Assembly (NCBI GenBank): GCA_031421635.1
Contig: JANOPA010000055.1
Span: forward strand, 62,001 to 126,000
From: JAPOKJ01 sp031421635
Lineage (GTDB): Bacteria > Pseudomonadota > Gammaproteobacteria > Burkholderiales > Burkholderiaceae_E
Reading direction: 5' to 3'
Length of the DNA stretch: 64,000 nucleotides
The position numbers and the translations under genes are program-made. Numbering within the stretch: the first letter of the stretch is position 1; every line of letters begins with the position of its first letter. This document shows, in pieces, positions 61,684 to 64,000 of this stretch. Under the pieces are notes generated by a model. It was given only the letters and a program-made list of their open reading frames with translations, was not told where the DNA came from and did no database searches.

Positions 61684-62748
61684 ATGCTTCTAAGAACCGT
61701 TCTCTCCGATGACCTGCCGCGCAGCCGCTTAGTGGCCATGCTTTTGGTCGGAGTGCTGGTTGGGCTGGCCTTCGCTCCTTTCTTGTTTCCTGGCGCCAAG
61801 GCGATCAGCGTGGCTGCCAAGATTTTGGTGTTTATTTTGTTGGTGGCCAGCTTTGATCTCTTGCTGGGTTATACCGGTATTGTTTCCTTCGCGCACACCA
61901 TGTTCTTTGGGATAGGAGCCTACGGCATTGCGATTGCTTGCACGAAGCTGGGGGCGGATTGGTGGTCGGTTGGGATTGGTCTTATAGCGTCCTTAGTGGC
62001 GTCTTGCTTATTGGCGTTACTGATTGGCCTGTTTAGCTTGCGAGTACGCGCCATTTTCTTTGCGATGATCACCTTGGCAGTGGCGAGTGCGTTTCAAACC
62101 CTGGCCTCGCAACTTTCAGAATTCACGGGGGGTGAAGACGGCCTGAGTTTCAAGGTGCCCGAGTGGTTGCGGCCAAGTTTTACCTTGAGCGATGAGCCGT
62201 TGTTGGGCGCTCATTTAGATGGCAAGTTCATTACCTACTACCTGCTGTTCTTTTCCGTACTGATTCTTTTTCTGGTGCTCCTGCGAATAGTGAATTCGCC
62301 TTTTGGACGAGTGCTTCAGGCGATTCGCGAAAATGAGTTTCGCGCCGATGCCATTGGCTTTCGCCCGGTGTTATACCGCACCTGGTCAAGTGTTCTGGCA
62401 GCCCTGTTTGCAAGCTTGGCTGGGGCTTTGTTGGCGCTTTGGCTGCGCTATAACGGTCCCGATACTTCGCTTTCTTTTGAGGTCATGCTGGATATTTTGT
62501 TGATTGTTGTGATTGGCGGAATGGGCACGCTCTATGGAGCGGTGATCGGCAGCGCTTTGTTTTTGTTGGCGCAAAGTTATTTGCAAGATCTGATGGGAAT
62601 CGTATCGGTGAATCTCGAAAGTATTCCCGTTTTGGCGAAGCTCTTTTCGCCAGATCGCTGGCTGCTTTGGCTCGGTGTGTTGTTCGTTCTTTCCGTGTAT
62701 TACTTTCCGAGCGGTGTGGTGGGTCGTTTGCGTGAACGCGCCAAATAG
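61684..62748 (+). CDS. livM: Branched-chain amino-acid-type ABC permease (LivM)
   Basis: A 354-residue permease with the LivM blocks SFDLLLGYTGIVSFAHTMFF, FTGGEDGLSFKVPEW and GGMGTLYGAVIGSALFLLA. It is the last gene of the second Liv system. The M20 amidohydrolase gene follows after 60 bp in the same direction, so the substrate imported may be an N-acyl amino acid or similar compound. That link is inference. Confidence 0.92.
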   Translation: MLLRTVLSDDLPRSRLVAMLLVGVLVGLAFAPFLFPGAKAISVAAKILVFILLVASFDLLLGYTGIVSFAHTMFFGIGAYGIAIACTKLGADWWSVGIGLIASLVASCLLALLIGLFSLRVRAIFFAMITLAVASAFQTLASQLSEFTGGEDGLSFKVPEWLRPSFTLSDEPLLGAHLDGKFITYYLLFFSVLILFLVLLRIVNSPFGRVLQAIRENEFRADAIGFRPVLYRTWSSVLAALFASLAGALLALWLRYNGPDTSLSFEVMLDILLIVVIGGMGTLYGAVIGSALFLLAQSYLQDLMGIVSVNLESIPVLAKLFSPDRWLLWLGVLFVLSVYYFPSGVVGRLRERAK

Positions 62749-62808
62749 AACCCGAAGGTCGCTTACGCAATGCAAGCGAGTTATAGTAAGGGTTATAGAG
62801 GAGGCGAT

Positions 62809-64000
62809 ATGGGTGCTGGAGAACGCGTAGGAACTTATCTTCTCAACGCATTGAATTCGCGGGTCGGTGAGTTCATCAGTTTGCGCAGGGAAATTCACAG
62901 TAACCCGGAGCTTGCGTTCGAGGAGCATGGCACGGCCGCCTTGGTGGCCGAGCGCTTGGAGGCCTGGGGCTACGAGGTGGAGCGCGGTGTGGGTGGTACC
63001 GGCGTGGTTGGGCAATTGGTGCGCGGCAAGGGCGAGCGCAAAATTGGTCTGCGCGCCGATATGGACGCCCTGCCTATTTTGGAGGAAACCGGCGCGGCCT
63101 GGGCTAGTAAGAAACCTGGCGTCATGCATGCCTGTGGCCACGATGGCCACACCGCCATGTTGTTGGCTGCTGCAAAACATTTGGCCGAACACGGTGGCTT
63201 TGACGGCACGCTCAATTTAATTTTCCAACCGGCTGAAGAGGGGGCTGGCGGCGCGCTGCGCATGATGGAGGATGGCCTGTTTGAGCGCTATCCTTGCGAC
63301 GCGATATTTGCGATGCATAACTCGCCCGGTGTGCCTCAAGGGACCTTGGTTTTCCGCGATGGGCCCGCGCTGGCCTCGTCGGATTACGCGACAGTGACCT
63401 TAACCGGGGTGGGCGGCCACGGCGCCATGCCGCATCGTGCTGCCGACCCGATTGTTGCGGCGAGCAGTATTGTGATGGCCCTGCAAACGGTCGTGTCACG
63501 CAATGTCGACCCTCTAGTGATGGCGGTGGTGACGGTTGGCGCAATTCATTCTGGGCTCGCCAATAATGTGATTCCGGCCACGGCGACCCTGGAGATCAGC
63601 GTGCGCGCCTTGGATCGCGACGTCCGAAAAACCGTGGAGCGACGCGTTAAAGAAGTGATCACGGCCCAGGCCGAGAGCTTTGGCGTGCAAGCCGAGATTG
63701 CCTGGCGCGAAGGCTATGCAGTCTTGGTGAACACTCTTGAGGAGACGAACTTTGCGCGTCAGGTGGGTGTCGAGTTAGTGGGAGCAGAAAAAGTGATTTT
63801 GCAAGGCCCGCAGGTGAGTGCTAGCGAAGATTTTGCCTTTATGCTCGAGCGACGGCCCGGTTGTTACTTAATGATTGGCAATGGCGCGGGCGACCAGCTC
63901 GGTTCTTGCATGGTGCATAACCCAGGCTACGATTTTAACGATCTGAATCTATCCGTGGGCGGCGCTTACTGGGTGTTGCTGACGCAGCGATTTCTCACTG
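62809..64000 (+). CDS. M20-family amidohydrolase (hippurate hydrolase-like), 3' end cut by window
   Basis: The frame from ATG 62809 stays open to the window end, giving 397 codons; M20D enzymes are about 390-400 residues, so only a few residues are missing. A strong GAGGAGG ribosome site precedes the start. Metal-binding motifs are visible: LRADMDALPI, HACGHDGHTAML (metal His and Asp) and the catalytic Glu in IFQPAEEGAGG, then later GHGAMPHRAADP and VSASEDFAFML. Such enzymes remove acyl groups from amino acids (hippurate or N-acetyl amino acids). It follows the second Liv transporter directly. Confidence 0.88.
   Translation, partial: MGAGERVGTYLLNALNSRVGEFISLRREIHSNPELAFEEHGTAALVAERLEAWGYEVERGVGGTGVVGQLVRGKGERKIGLRADMDALPILEETGAAWASKKPGVMHACGHDGHTAMLLAAAKHLAEHGGFDGTLNLIFQPAEEGAGGALRMMEDGLFERYPCDAIFAMHNSPGVPQGTLVFRDGPALASSDYATVTLTGVGGHGAMPHRAADPIVAASSIVMALQTVVSRNVDPLVMAVVTVGAIHSGLANNVIPATATLEISVRALDRDVRKTVERRVKEVITAQAESFGVQAEIAWREGYAVLVNTLEETNFARQVGVELVGAEKVILQGPQVSASEDFAFMLERRPGCYLMIGNGAGDQLGSCMVHNPGYDFNDLNLSVGGAYWVLLTQRFLT

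Noticed and set aside
62386..63192. Open frame of 268 codons on the minus strand over livM and the M20 gene
   Set aside because: It spans two confident plus-strand genes and has no family-like blocks.

Overview
The window looks like a chromosome segment of a Burkholderiales-type betaproteobacterium. This is inferred from three orphan Bug-type (tripartite tricarboxylate) binding proteins, many TetR-linked CoA and aromatic catabolic operons, duplicated branched-chain amino-acid-type ABC transporters, and a moderate GC content judged by eye. I see no rRNA, tRNA, CRISPR array, integrase or insertion sequence. Both ends cut through genes: a phospholipase D/cardiolipin synthase-like gene on the left and an M20 amidohydrolase on the right.

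Layout. 1-3.5 kb: PLD-family enzyme, a DUF429 gene broken by an internal out-of-frame deletion, a DUF169 protein, and two translationally coupled lipoproteins. 3.5-10.4 kb: an amidase, a frameshifted remnant, a three-gene Fe(III)-type ABC importer and a YkgJ-like cysteine-cluster protein. 10.4-16.5 kb: two divergent catabolic operons. The minus strand carries a CitE-like CoA-ester lyase, a broken HpaI-type aldolase, a PcaB-like lyase and a MaoC-type hydratase. The plus strand carries a LigI-like amidohydrolase, an SDR and a CMD-family protein. 16.7-26.9 kb: an unusual cluster of four co-directional genes: a giant lipoprotein with RCC1 repeats, four CxxCH motifs and seven Ig-like repeats; an exported WD40-caspase; a cytosolic papain-like (AvrRpt2-type) protease; and an exported trypsin/PDZ protein that has lost two of its three catalytic residues. 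This is the best candidate for an undescribed system. 26.9-32.2 kb: a minus-strand acyl-CoA operon (two crotonases, DUF1330, an ADP-forming acyl-CoA ligase, a Bug protein). 32.3-40.3 kb: a Bug protein, a TetR regulator with a palindromic operator, and a beta-oxidation operon. 40.3-45 kb: multicopper oxidase, RIO-type kinase, alpha/beta hydrolase. 45-52 kb: a CoxLSM-like molybdenum hydroxylase with CoxG, divergent from a TetR regulator, VOC protein and FAD monooxygenase. The shared promoter region has two RutR-like boxes. 52-64 kb: two complete Liv-type ABC transporters with different gene orders, separated by a third Bug gene, followed by the M20 amidohydrolase.

Overall the segment is built for uptake (Liv, Bug and Fe-type importers) and breakdown of organic acids, aromatic or N-heterocyclic compounds and acyl-CoAs, with one envelope/protease module of unknown purpose. 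Three genes in the first 12 kb are visibly broken, which suggests local gene decay or sequence error.
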